64,000 bases of DNA from the NCBI GenBank assembly GCA_014898425.1, contig RCSZ01000007.1:496001-560000 (forward strand). The letters are read 5' to 3'. Made by a program: the position numbers and the translations under genes. The first letter of the stretch is position 1. Every line of letters starts with the position of its first letter. The stretch comes from Botryotinia globosa (Eukaryota > Ascomycota > Leotiomycetes > Helotiales > Sclerotiniaceae). Positions 46,654 to 58,285 of this stretch are shown piece by piece. The notes under the pieces were generated by a model. It did no database searches, was not told the DNA's origin, and worked only from the letters and a program-made list of their open reading frames with translations.

Positions 46654-47469
46654 TTATTTGCTGCACCCAAACTGCCCATCTTCATTTTTGTGCTGCCTGC
46701 TAGGAAGTTTCCCCAAGGCTTTCGAAATGTGATCTTTGAGGCTCCGTTTTCCTTCTCTGTAATGAAGTCTTTTCAAAAATCCTTCCGATCTCCTCATTTT
46801 TATCTCTCGCTGCATGTTTACTTCAACTAATCGTCTGACCAAATCAGATGCCGAAAATTCCTCCTGATGCCCCGACAGATCTTCATCTGACCATCGAGTA
46901 ATGGAAGGTGCTAGAGGGGTCCAGCTCTGGTCAATCAACTCAAGTCTACCCCCCAAGTTGTAATCGGGTCGAAGCTTATTGTCTTCTCCTTTGTCCGTAT
47001 CAAACTTGTACTCAGCTATACTGTCTTCGAGTTCATCATCTAAGTCATAAATCTCCTCTTCGTCTTCCTCTTGTATAGCTGGCAGATCAGGGCTTCGTGA
47101 TCGTACATGACCTTTTCGAAACCGATCGAAGTCGATCTCGACTAGGGAACCTATACAATAATCGCCGCTTGTATCATCTGACAAGTCGTCGTGGCTCAGA
47201 TCGAGTGCAGGTGATTGAAGTGAAGTGCCAGAATTGACGCTGGTACACGATTCATTTCCTTGTTTATATATTGATGGTGTATCAAGCAGATCATCACAAG
47301 CAGAATTGAGCGAGCTCTTACATCGAGGCGATCGGACATATTCGTGTGATTCGAGAGGTTCAGTGGAGGACGATTCTCCGGCATCCGATTCTGGGGTGCT
47401 TGTACCATGGGGAGGTCCTCCAGATGCTATCTTCTCGACCCCCGAGTTTCTCCGCCTGATGATTTCCAT
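46654..47469 (-). CDS. Acidic, largely disordered protein
   Basis: A single frame of 271 codons with ATG at 47469. The first two thirds are Ser/Asp/Glu-rich and likely unstructured, with an acidic run (EEDEEEIYDLDDELEDSIAE). The last 70 residues are basic and helical (RRLVEVNMQREIKMRRSEGF and on), which may form a binding helix. No catalytic motif is present. The length and steady composition favour a real gene over chance. Function is not recognised; a nuclear or scaffold role would be a guess. Confidence 0.65.
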   Translation of the reverse strand: MEIIRRRNSGVEKIASGGPPHGTSTPESDAGESSSTEPLESHEYVRSPRCKSSLNSACDDLLDTPSIYKQGNESCTSVNSGTSLQSPALDLSHDDLSDDTSGDYCIGSLVEIDFDRFRKGHVRSRSPDLPAIQEEDEEEIYDLDDELEDSIAEYKFDTDKGEDNKLRPDYNLGGRLELIDQSWTPLAPSITRWSDEDLSGHQEEFSASDLVRRLVEVNMQREIKMRRSEGFLKRLHYREGKRSLKDHISKALGKLPSRQHKNEDGQFGCSK

Positions 47470-47919
47470 TTTTTCGATCGATACAAGCCGTAATATGCAG
47501 GATGAATTAGCTATGAGTGATCCTCTTGAAGATCGTTTGGTAGAATATCGGAATGCAAATTTTGGTTCATATCAATACTGTATTTTATCTGCTTCGAATA
47601 GATGCAAAGAGTCTTGGTTATAAGGGGCATTGAGGATTTTGATCAAAAGAAAACTGCCACAATGAGCCTCCCTAAACTGCATTTTCGTTCTGTTCGTTCC
47701 TTCTCTGTGTTAATAAATAGTTGTTATTGAGAAATCCTTATGGTGCATGGCAACAGCGAACAATCGAATTTCATTGCATGTAACAAAATGAATCTGCGCA
47801 CATAAGCTATTCTCAATTAATAACATTTCAGGAAAATAATCTTGGATGCCAAATTTTTATTACTTATCAGAATCATTATTCAATTTTTATTTATTTATAT
47901 TGCATGATCAATTATTAAT
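47470..47919. promoter_or_regulatory. Divergent intergenic region
   Basis: 450 bases between the acidic-protein gene (minus) and the zinc-finger gene (plus). A TTTATTTATTTATATTGCATG-like AT tract ends about 15 bases before the ATG at 47920. No defined operator is seen. Confidence 0.4.
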
Positions 47920-50900
47920 ATGAGCGACCACAGTTACATGGAGGGACTGGATGCAATGGGCCACAAAGCACGCTCAGATGGCATGGAATACAGTGCGATT
48001 TATAGTTGGTATGGCCAAACCATGGATCGTCTCCAGAGTGATGGCTCCAATATGTCTGAAGAGTTTCGATCACTGACGGCCAAAATCGAGACATGGAAGC
48101 ATTTCTGTTTGTGGGCTGCTTCTGGAGAAATTTGTGTCGCAAACTGATTTTGGTACAGGGCCTGATCAACCTTTCTTCGCGGGTATATCATTAAAAGGCA
48201 CCTCAAGACAATCATCTGGGTCCAAAGATCAAAATCAAATCGAAAAGCCTGTCAAGAACCCAACTTTCTCTTCGTCAGAACAGCATTCGTCGCAGGAAAC
48301 TCTCACTACACTTTCACCAACTGCAGGGCCGTCAACACAACCCACAATACCGGATCCAAGTCGATCACCAATCGAGTCACAGCAAGGATCCCATGGCAAT
48401 AGAAAGCGGGATCACAATGAGTATCTCAACGAGATTTGCGCAAACTGCAATATGAGAGGTCACATCTTGAGCTACTGTGTGGCACCTGTGGACGAGTTTG
48501 GGTTCATCTCAGGTTGTCCGGTATGCAACACGAAGGAGCATTCATTTGACGATTGTTCTAAATCAACGTTTACTATGGTTTGGATTTATCTGGTCTTGGT
48601 ACAAATCTCTGATATCCGAAGGCTTTCGGCATTCATGGCTGATTTTATGCGACTAGAGAAGAACAAATTGTCCTCCGATTCGTTGGTCTAAGGATATTCG
48701 TAACATACCACAATTCAGGTTGAGGACACAGCACCCATGGACATACGAATTTTCGTTGAAGCAAGCAGGCAAATTTAAGATATCATACGATGACTTTGGG
48801 AAACCGAAGGGATTATACCCGGACCCAGCATGGAAAACACCAGATAAAGTTCTCTCCCAAGCATACCCCCGCACCATGGATATAGTCTTACCAATGCTAT
48901 GGCATTTTCACTCGAGATTGAATCGAAAATCAGTCGACCTAGGCCACAAGTTTGAAGTATTCCTAAAGTCGATGAGCAAAACAGCGACTGATAACGAAGT
49001 GATTATTTGTGAGATTGTTCGACTGGCAGAAGCTCTTGAAGATATTTCAGAGGTTGAGTTGAAAGAAGCTAGAGGCGAGTCGTTGACCATCCAGATGAGC
49101 AGTGATATCACGACAAAACAGGCTAAGGAGCTGGAATTTGAAGCAAAGCTGAATGACTACCACGTACCAGAAAGTTATCGCCCAAGAAACCATGACTTAT
49201 CTCCAGACAATGAAAGGACCGTTCTTTCAACCGAAGAAAAGGGAAAAGGCAAAAAAATAGATTTTCGCAGTCCCTCATTGTCCCGCAGGTATGCAGAAGA
49301 AGAGCAGAGCATGTACCAGAACTATGGACAGAGGTTTGCACCTAATAATCCCTTCAATGAAGGTACTTCGTCAAATACCCCAAGCGAAAACACACGTCGG
49401 TCTGAGAACTTGGTTGCTAGGAAAGAATTCGGAAGTAATCTCACTCCCGCTGTTGAAAATTACAAACGACGAGATTTAACATCTCCAGAAAAAGTTCCAG
49501 ATTTTGTTCCTGTCGATACAGATACTCAGTCATATAGTCACAGTGAACAAGGAGAAAATCAACTGTCAAAATTTGCAGAATTCAAGTACGAACAATCTAA
49601 GGAACAGAAACAGTTGGAGAGGAGAACTTCCAACCTAAGGAGAGATCTCAAAGAGATTAACAGCTTCGAGAAGAGGGTGGAGATGTTGACGACCAAGCAG
49701 CGCAATCAACTTAAGATGAAAGAACTCAAGGAGAGGGAGTTGGGAGTGCTGTTAGAAATCCGTAGTCGATACATAATATACCCCGAACCAACTGCTGGCT
49801 CGAATATCAATACGAGTGAAAAGCGTCAATCTTTCAGAGCACCAGTAAAACAAGCACCTAACCTGGAATACCTAGAGGATCGTCACAATAGCAGTAGCGG
49901 ACGCAGTAGTGACAGTAGTGATAAATTTTCAACAAGCAAAGAATTGCCACCGGAAGGCTTCCAGATCAAGCATCTTAAGTCCAAAAAACTTGGTCGGAGT
50001 CCAACGATGTCTACCTCATCAGTACCAGGAAACTCACAACGCTTTCCTTTCGCAAGCATTAGAAAGTCACCTTTGAGCTACGTTCAAACCGCACCAAGTG
50101 TAGGAGTCCAAGATACAAACGATAAAAACGATAACGCGAGCCCTGAGAAATCACCGTCTTCTCTCGTTGTAAAGCAAGACCCATTTCCGGCATCGAAAAG
50201 AAGACAAAAAGCTGAGAGTGTTCCAAATAGGAGATTGTACCGATCATCGAGTGATGCACGAACGATTGCCCCCGCTGCTAATAAAATGACGATTATTCCC
50301 AGGCCACAGTCGCTAAGACCGAGTAATACACTCCCGGCTTTGAATGAAACACAAATTGAGAGTCTCGAAGATGTGCATTCGAAGCCACCCACGAGTCCCA
50401 AACAAGTAGCTGCATCCAGTTCCGAAAAAAACAGCAAAAAAACAACAATCCATGAGTCTAAGGAATTAAATCACTTGCAACTCTCTGATGAGGTCAAGAA
50501 TCAAATAGGGCTTGTCTCCGGGCCCATAGAGTCAAGGAATTTACCAACGTCCATTGCCAATAGCCAAAATCTACCTTCAGCTCCAAATGAAAAACAAGCT
50601 GATCATGTTGCAAACACAAGTATGGAGCTAGCTTCAAGGAACGCTCAAAAGATTTCCAAAGTTGACGATATTCATTCAGATACTATCAAGTTTAAGGAAA
50701 ATTACCCCCAGCAGAGCTCCCGACCATACATACCTCCTTTCAAAGCAAATCAGATGTTAGCTTCAAAAAAGAAATCGCTTTCGACATTGCCACAAGCAAA
50801 TAGTGAAGCACCCTCACCGATTTATATTCCACCATATAGAAGAGAAAAGCAATCACCACCGGACAATGAACATCAATCATCGTTGCTGGAAGAAGCTACT

Positions 50901-53348
50901 GCAAATCATGGCAAATCACCCGCATCTGTTCATGTACCACCACAGATGAGAATCACGCAACCTACTTCAAAGGACGAATCACCACCTCCAATGATGCAAT
51001 CTCCAATACAGATTATAGAGCCGGAACAACCATCGCCAACTAATGGTTCAATCTCGCAAAATCAAAAACTATTGGAGTCACAATCAGCATACGCGAAAAG
51101 ATCAAGTAACCGGTCTTCCTCAACTCCACCAGATCAATCTTATTTAGAAGCAGAAGATGACGATTCCAGCTCTATACCTCAATTTCCAACAAGTCCTAGA
51201 TCTTCTAATCTACAGCAGAAATCACCGAGAACTATGAAGCGGAGTATCAAACAATGTGCTTTATCACCTGGTGCACATCTAACAGAACCAGGAACCCATT
51301 TGTTGACATCATTTTTGAAGGAGACTGTTTCTAACCCTAGTAATTCATGTCTGGAACTTCTAGATCCCGATTTCTTTGCTGATTTCCTTGATTGTGAATG
51401 GCTCAACGATAAACTCGATTTACCAATCCCGCTGCCAGTTCCAGATTTCTTCTCATTGGATGATGAACTTTGCAATACTGAGGAACTAATAAGATCACCA
51501 ATCTCACTCCAAGATCCGGATATTTTCCTATTGGATGAAGAAGATGGTAACTCTCAAGAATCACCAAGGTCATCAGTTCCGCTACAAGATCCAGATGTCT
51601 TTTTGTTGGATGATGAAGATGATAACTCTAAAGAACCACCAAGGTCACCAATCTCACTCCAAGATCCGGGAACCTTCTTATTGGATGAAGAAGATTATGA
51701 TATTAAGGAATTGCCAAGGTCACTAATGCCGCTACAAGATCCAGATGTCTTCTTGTTGGACGAAGAAGATGGTAACTTTCAAGAATCGCTAAAGCCATCA
51801 GTCCCAACAATTGTACACTCCCATCCTCACAGGAAGAGCAATGATGCAAGCCATACAATGACCAGGGGCAACTCAGAAACCCAAGAATTAGACAGAGCGG
51901 TGCCAGGCGACATGTCAAAAAATGTATGTTATACGTGCGACAAAGTAGGACACTACATGATTGATTGCCCCATGAGCTGGAGACTTGACCAACTGGTTCT
52001 TGACAATTTTCCCTATTCGAGCTCACGATACCGTGCCGGCTTAGAGAATTGTATGCAAGGTGAAGCTAGTAACTCAGATCTCGAACCCGGAACCAATGAT
52101 CTTACCCAGACTTGGTCTGGGAACATTTATCCGGTTGATACATCACTTCCTGGGAATTCTCCTCATCCGAATATTGCGCATGTTGCAAATGCAGGGGACC
52201 AGTTACAGGCTAAACCTAAGTCTGATCTCGATCCCCCCACCGATCGTTTTTACCCAAATCAGTTAAAAAGAGGTGATTATTTATGGAAATGGTTACCTAA
52301 AAATTGGATCGAAACATCGGAGAAAGTCTCAAGTGATTTCCCTGCAGATTGGGCACAAGAAGTGAGCAAGCGAATCGAGACTGGCTTTTTGGAAGACCAG
52401 AAAACCATGAGGAATGCGGGCTTTAATTTCAGTACTGGGAATTATTTAGTTGATGAAGGGTCAGGAGAGGACGAATCAGAAGATGAAGAAATACCCGTGA
52501 TAACTTCCTGGAAAACGAAGAGCTCGGACTGTAGTCCTTTGAGGGAAACCAAGAAGGAAAACAAAAAGAGACCGCCAGTTTTAACTAAAGTGACTGCCGA
52601 CCAAACGGGACATGATTATAATTTGGAGGAGAGGGTGAGAAATATGCTGACGAGGGAATCTCCAAGGAACCCTCACGCATCCAGAATTACGAATAGTACT
52701 GGAAGCCTCTGCCCGTTTCCTGGCGAGCGGCTCTGTCTCTCAGGAGAATGCAGAGAGCCCAACACCCCCTCATCTATCATCTGCAGGAAATGTTCCCGTC
52801 CGCGTGCAACACGGGGAGTAGATGGACGAATCGAGATGTTCCAACCCGGGGATTGGATCTGTCCATTTCGAGATTGTGCGCGACACAACTACGCCAAACA
52901 TGTGATCTGCAAAGGCTGCGGCCAGCGATCCCAAGCCCCAACAGCACCTTTTCTCTGGAAATGCAGCTCCTTCAACTGCGGCGAAACAAACGATAACGGT
53001 GTGGTCCATTGTCGCAAATGCGGGAGTCTGTGTATTCTCTTTCATAACCCGCCGTCGCCAGCAACTTTCAATGCGTTCCATGCCGGTGATTGGTATTGCG
53101 GTGCATGGGGCTGCGCAGCGCACAATTCGTCTCGCGATATCAGCTGTTGGAAATGCGGCGGCACGGATATCACGCTCGCGGCTCCGGGACGAGAGGTTCA
53201 AAATATACCGGCGAGAGAGTATCTTGCTCCGCCGGGTTGGAATTGTATGATCATGGGCTGTGGCGTTTACAATACGCCGGATATTTTTAACTGTTGGCAG
53301 TGTGGGAATCCTCGGGCGGATTTTTTTCAAGGCCCGATGGTTTTTTGA
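47920..53348 (+). CDS. Large CCHC-knuckle and RanBP2-type zinc-finger protein
   Basis: Three exons (47920-48106, 48159-48598, 48657-53348) join to 1,772 residues. Intron 1 (GTTTGT ... GGTACAG) and intron 2 (GTACAA ... GCGACTAG) restore frame exactly. Two knuckle-like motifs sit near residues 156-195 (CANCNMRGHILSYC, CPVCNTKEHSFDDC). A long disordered, partly coiled-coil middle follows. Three related motifs (RPYIPPFK, IYIPPYRR, VHVPPQMR) lie at about 900-970. Four or five copies of a roughly 28-residue repeat LQDPDxFLLDEED occur at about 1,155-1,265. A classical CCHC knuckle CYTCDKVGHYMIDC is at 1,300. At least five tandem zinc-ribbon-like fingers of RanBP2 type (such as DWICPFRDCARHNYAKHVIC and GWNCMIMGCGVYNTPDIFNC) end the protein. 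Both finger classes bind RNA or ubiquitin in known proteins, so RNA binding is likely. Confidence 0.85.
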
Positions 53349-54162
53349 TATCGATACTCGAGACGGGATTTCTGGCTCTACTATCGCGAGAGTTGGATGA
53401 TGTGGAATGGAAAGTAGCTTGATGCACGGGAGGATCTTGGATAGGGGGTACGCAAGAAAGCGAAGAGATCTGGATTGTTTGGCTTGGTATTTGTGATGAA
53501 TGAAGGCTCATACCATGGAAGCTACGTCGTTCTCGAAGTAGAGTTACGCTCTATTCTCGAACCAACCACTACCCGACTCGCGCAAACCATCTTTAAAGAC
53601 ACGCCTGATCCTCATCTCACTTCATCACATCTCAGCTCAAAAATCTCACCTCACCTCATCTCACTCCACTCCACCTCACCTCAAACACCCCTATACGATC
53701 CCCCCCTTCAAGCGAAACCAAACCAAACCAAACCAAACCAAACCCACCCCCCTCCCCCTCCCTTACTCAAAAACCAAATCCAAATCCAAATCCAAATCCA
53801 ACAGCAAAACACTTCTCAATTCTCAATTCTCAATCCTCAATCCTCAATCCTCAATCCTCAATCCTCAATCCTCAATCCTCAATCCTCAATCCTCAATCCT
53901 CAATCCTCAATCCTCAATCCTCAATCCTCAATCCTCAATCCTCAATCCTCACTTATCACCCTTCCCCCCATCTCTTGAATACAGAACAAAGTAGGAACTC
54001 AGGAATTGGAAAAAAACATCAAGAACCAAATTTATGTTTTTGATTCAGAGAAGCACAGCGTAGCGTAGCGTAGCGTAGCGTAGCGTAGCGTAGCGTGGTA
54101 TTAGTATTGGTGGAGCGTTATCGTGTTACGTACAGTGTAGCGTAGCGTAATGTATATAATAA
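53349..54162. repeat. Minisatellite-rich 3' flank: (TCAATCC)n, (AAACC)n, (AGCGT)n
   Basis: From about 53818 to 53951 the 7-base unit TCAATCC is repeated close to twenty times. Just before it lie short AAACC and AAATCC runs (about 53715-53800). At about 54058-54096 AGCGT is repeated seven to eight times, with a short second run near 54137-54148. The open frame at 53475-53978 is produced by the 7-base repeat, which cycles through all frames (ILNPQSS), and is not taken as a gene. Confidence 0.85.
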
Positions 54163-54164
54163 TA

Positions 54165-54521
54165 CAAAAGAACTTGGTTATACCGGACTGAGATTTTCGA
54201 CCAATCAAATCCGGTATATCCAAGATTCCGGTGTAAAAAATAATAACCCAAACTTTCTAACCAAAATTTATATCCGATTTCAATTCCAAATCCTAATATT
54301 TTCGAAAGTTTATTATATAATCAAGCTTACTAATATCAAAAAAAGCTTATTAAACTAAATTCATTACCAAAATTTATACCGGATTCTTGAAAAATCAATC
54401 CGATATTCCGGTTTTGCTTAAAAATCCGGTATTACTATATAAAAAGTGATCAAATCAGGAAGTTTTTCCGATATATCTAAGATTCCGGTATATCCCAGTC
54501 CGGTGTAGCCAAGTTTTTCTG
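54165..54521. mobile_element. Tc1/mariner-like MITE with TA duplication
   Basis: The right end, read inward, is CAGAAAAACTTGGCTACACC and continues GGACTG; the left end is CAAAAGAACTTGGTTATACC and continues GGACTG. Ends match over at least 26 bases, and most mismatches are C/T or G/A. Each end is flanked by TA (54163-54164 and 54522-54523), the Tc1/mariner target duplication. Inside, CCGGTATATCC and ATTCCGG motifs occur in both orientations near both ends, so sub-terminal repeats are present. It has no coding frame; length 357 bases. Confidence 0.8.
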
Positions 54522-54523
54522 TA

Positions 54524-55509
54524 GTGATGATAATACGACTCGAGTAATCAGCCCCTTGACCATTTCATCATCTCGCTTATTTTTCTTTGACTTCTCAATC
54601 CAGCTTGGAGTTTCAATATTCACATATCTAACCATTCACGCACTCACACATTCATTCACTCAAACATCATTTCATCTCATCTCGTCTCATATTTCATAAA
54701 TTTTACTATTCATTCTTCCCGTTACACACCTCAGTTTAGCAATCTTATCTACCACGCATCCACTTCCATTCTCTCTATTGCCCCCACAAACTCATTAGCA
54801 AGCGCGTTTCCACTAGCCAAAGGTTACTCAGTGTTCACCAGCCACGTATAGATTTTCTGTCTACACACCGGAGTATCCAGCCATCCGTTCTCAATCCATT
54901 TCGTGCCAATCCATTCATCCACCCATCGTCACAATGAGCCGTGCCCAACATACGTGGGTATCGCCCATCAACACATTTTTTTTCCATTACCGACCCCCAT
55001 CCATCCATCCATCCCTAATCATCAGAACATGCTATGCAATATAACTCAAAGAAAAGATGTGAAATTGAAGAATAGGTGGTATGGCAAAAGAGAGCAAATT
55101 GAAAGTGCGCATGGGAAATCAAATTCTTGCAATGCCAGATAATCGAGACAGACAAGAGTACATCATAAATTGCGTAAATTCTGTGGTCCATAAAAAAAAA
55201 AAGTTGCACCCAATCCATCCTCAAATTTTTAACGTGAAAAAGAAAAGCATAAAGCTATTCATATAGCATGATACCGCATAAACTATGAGCCCATAATCAA
55301 GTTGCTGAACTTTTGCTGTCCTAAAAAGCATGAATATGAAAGAAAGGCCCCGAGAAGTTTTCGTGATCAAGTAGAGTACAAGTTAGAAGGGTCTTGGTCT
55401 CGCAAGCCAAGGTGACTGAATATGGTACATCGTCGAAGGTTCCATGCTCTGGTAATTGGTGATGAATGCGACGTTTTAATTTTCGAGGTGGGTTTGTTGA
55501 TATTTGCAT
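54524..55509. other. Intergenic region, 3' flank of the NTF2-RRM gene
   Basis: Pyrimidine-rich with many CATC/CATTC runs near 54600-54720 and a CATC run near 54998-55014. Open frames are short and lack domains. No element end could be defined after the MITE. Confidence 0.45.
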
Positions 55510-57277
55510 TTAAGCTGCTGGAGTGGCACCACCACGACCTCCTCTTGGCCCATTAGCATTTCCACGTCCACGGTTTGCTCCACCAAAGTTGCCTCGAGAT
55601 TGGTTTCCGGGACGACCTTGTTCAAATCCACCACGGCCACGTTGGCTCATTCCACCACGTCCACCACCAGAGTAACCATTTCCGCCGTATGCAGAAGCCT
55701 TTGGTCGGCGAGGTTCAACGTAGATGGTTTCTTCGCCGATCTTGTGGGGGTTAGCCTGAGCTGCTGCTTGGTAACCAGAGGCATTGGCGTATTCGACAAA
55801 AGCACAGTTCTAGATGCGAATTAGTTACAAACGTGAAACACATTCATTGAAATGGAATAAATGGCATACCTTGGCGCGGTTGATATCGAAGTAGACCAAC
55901 TCGCCGAAAGAGCTCAAGATGGAGCGCAATTCATCGTCCTTGACCGAAGCGTTGACATTACGAACGTATCCCAAAGTTCCCTTGTCTTCTGTTGCTTGCT
56001 GAGAGATAGATTGAGGTCTGTTTTGTCTCTTAGCATCACCTCCAGCGGTTTGCCATCCGGCAGAACCTGTTGGTGAGTTATCCTTCTTCTCGGCAGCTGG
56101 AGTAGCAGCGGTTATTGCTGGGGTCGTTGGTTGCTTAGCAGCTGGTTGAGCGGCAGCAGCGGGCTTTTGTGCAGCTGGGGCGGCGGCCTTTGGTTGCACA
56201 ATTGGAACAGCGGGTTTTGGTGCTGCGCCAGCTGGAGCTGCAGCACGGGCAGCCCAACTCAATGGCTTAGCCGGGGTAGCTGGTTGAACAGGAGCTGGCT
56301 TGGCGGCAGAAGGTTGTCTGGAGAGCTCTGGAGTTGGAACGGGGTCCTTTGGCTTTTCGGGTTCCTTGACTTCCTCATCAACAGCTTTCTCAATTTCCTC
56401 TGGTGTAGGGGCTGGCTCCTCCGCCTTTGGCTCTTCTGGCTTCTCCTCAACTTCGGGAGCAGCCTCAGTTGACTCTCCATTTGTAGTAGGCTCGGCAGTG
56501 GCGGGCTCAGCCTCAATGGTCTCTTCCAACTTCTTGTCAACGACCTCGGCATCTAAAGTAGCTTCTGGAGATGCAGTCTCCTCGGCGGCAGCTGGTGCAG
56601 CTGGCATTTTAACGTCATCAGCAATTGGAGCTGACGCAGACTCTTCCTTGGCCTCAGTAGCCTCAACTTGCTCTTCTTCACCCTCATCATTGATGTATCT
56701 GAAGACGTCGTTGAGAACGAAATAACCGGTAGCTTGTTGAGCTAAAACGAAGGTTTGAACGAATTTCTTGGGCTCGGCAGACTTGTTGGAAGTTTCACCA
56801 ATAACTTGGATGACGATGTTATCGAAAGAGGATTGGGAATCGACATTGGTGACACGAACTTTGCAGTCTTGGAAATCGAGTTCGCGAATGCGTTCTTGGA
56901 TACCCTGCGAAAAAAATAAAATTAGCCACAGTTGCAGTTATGAAGGCGCGCAAAACTCACAGCTCGGCCAACAGATACTGGCGCTTGAGCTCCCTCGACA
57001 CCGGAAACGAATTGAGATGGCTTTCCATAGAAGAGCTATAGAACGTTAGCGCAAATCGTAGTTTAATAGCAGCAACTATAAAACTTACGTGGAGCTTTTC
57101 TGGAGATTTGCTTAAAGTGGTGTAATACTGCTCAACAAAGTACCATCCAACTTCATCTTTGGAGAGCTCTCCACCGGAAGCACCTCCGGTTGAGGAACCA
57201 GCGGCACCCGAAGTAGCTGGATATTGTTCGGTTGTCTTGTATTGGTCTTGTTGATTGAAAGTACCATTGGCGGCCAT
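55510..57277 (-). CDS. NTF2-RRM protein of the G3BP/Bre5 type
   Basis: Exons 57277-57089, 57035-56961, 56904-55870 and 55809-55510 give 532 residues. After a Gly/Ser-rich start the NTF2-like domain (about residues 35-165) shows VGWYFVEQYYTTLSKSPEKL, LFYGKPSQFV and FVLNDVFRYINDE. A long acidic, then Pro/Ala-rich linker follows. An RRM lies at about 395-465 with RNP2 LGYVRNV and RNP1 NCAFVEYAN; the last splice falls just before RNP1. An RGG/GR-rich tail (GGRGGMSQRGRGGFEQGRPG) ends the protein. This order (NTF2, acidic, Pro-rich, RRM, RGG) is that of G3BP and yeast Bre5/fission yeast Nxt3, cofactors of the Ubp3/USP10 deubiquitinase and stress-granule proteins. It should act in the cytoplasm on mRNPs. 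Confidence 0.93.
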
Positions 57278-58285
57278 GATGTTAGAAAAGGTGGGGAAGG
57301 AAGACTTTTGTCAACCTCGCAAGAATTAGAAGATAAGAGGGGTCTCGGAGAGATGTTTGTTTCAAGAAGTTTCAAACAGATGAAATGAACTGTCGCAGAT
57401 GGGTTCGAACGGAGTTCAGAAATTGGGTGAAAAAATAGCAGAATAGGATCCTGTCACAGAAATCGCGGGGTTTTCCAAATTTTGGGAATGTTTGTTAAAG
57501 GTATTGTGAAATTTGTGAGATCTGGGGAAGATGATCGCTTTGAAGATTCGAGGATTGATATTACGAGCGGTATATGGAGGGATTGATCAGAAGTACAGAA
57601 AGAAGCTTCTTGATTGTAAGTAAATGTGTTTTGAGGTGTAGAAAGATATCGAAAAGAATTTTCTTGGGGGTAGTCGATGGTGGGAAAGAATGAAGCTGTT
57701 CTGAGTCTCCATTATTTTACAAATTCATAAGCGAAAAGAGGAATTCCGAGCTGTCGCCTGAGGCATCAAGGAGTTTTACGCACAGACCAGAACTAAATAA
57801 CAGGGGTCTGTTAGTGAGGAGAGAAATGATATATGAGTGTTGAAGATACTAGGGACCTAGGTGTCTGTATAGTTATTAGCAGGTACACAGACTAGATATA
57901 CATACTCTTGTGAGACACATAATGCGAACAAAGACTTTACTTCATTGGAACCTCCAAGTTGTCAAGAGCTTAAACAACTTGGGTTTATTTAGATTCATGA
58001 AATCAAACTGTGAGGTTAAAAGCCATAAGAGTGAAGGAAGATAGTAGTAATGTACCGTGATGACTTTTTGCCTAGAGACTATGTAATCGTACATATCTAT
58101 GCTCCGAACAACCCCGTGACATGAGTGTGAATATTTGACAGCCCCATACAAAGTCCAAAGATAATCAATCATCTTGTGATTGCCATTGACTTCTTTTGAA
58201 ACAATGAGTCTGTTGAGATGATGGAATCATTCTCACAGCTTCTTGAACAACCATGACCTTGAGATACCAAGAAGCCTTTGGACTA
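57278..58285. other. Promoter region and 3' flank, no gene
   Basis: 5' side of the NTF2-RRM gene and 3' side of the TPR gene. The minus-strand frame at 57942-58172 has no domain. No repeat or regulatory array is evident. Confidence 0.45.

Noticed and set aside
52770..53330. 186-codon minus-strand ORF
   Set aside because: Antisense shadow of the zinc-finger array, where regular Cys codons keep the opposite strand open.
53475..53978. 167-codon plus-strand ORF
   Set aside because: Created by the 7-base TCAATCC minisatellite and other simple repeats; low-complexity in every frame.
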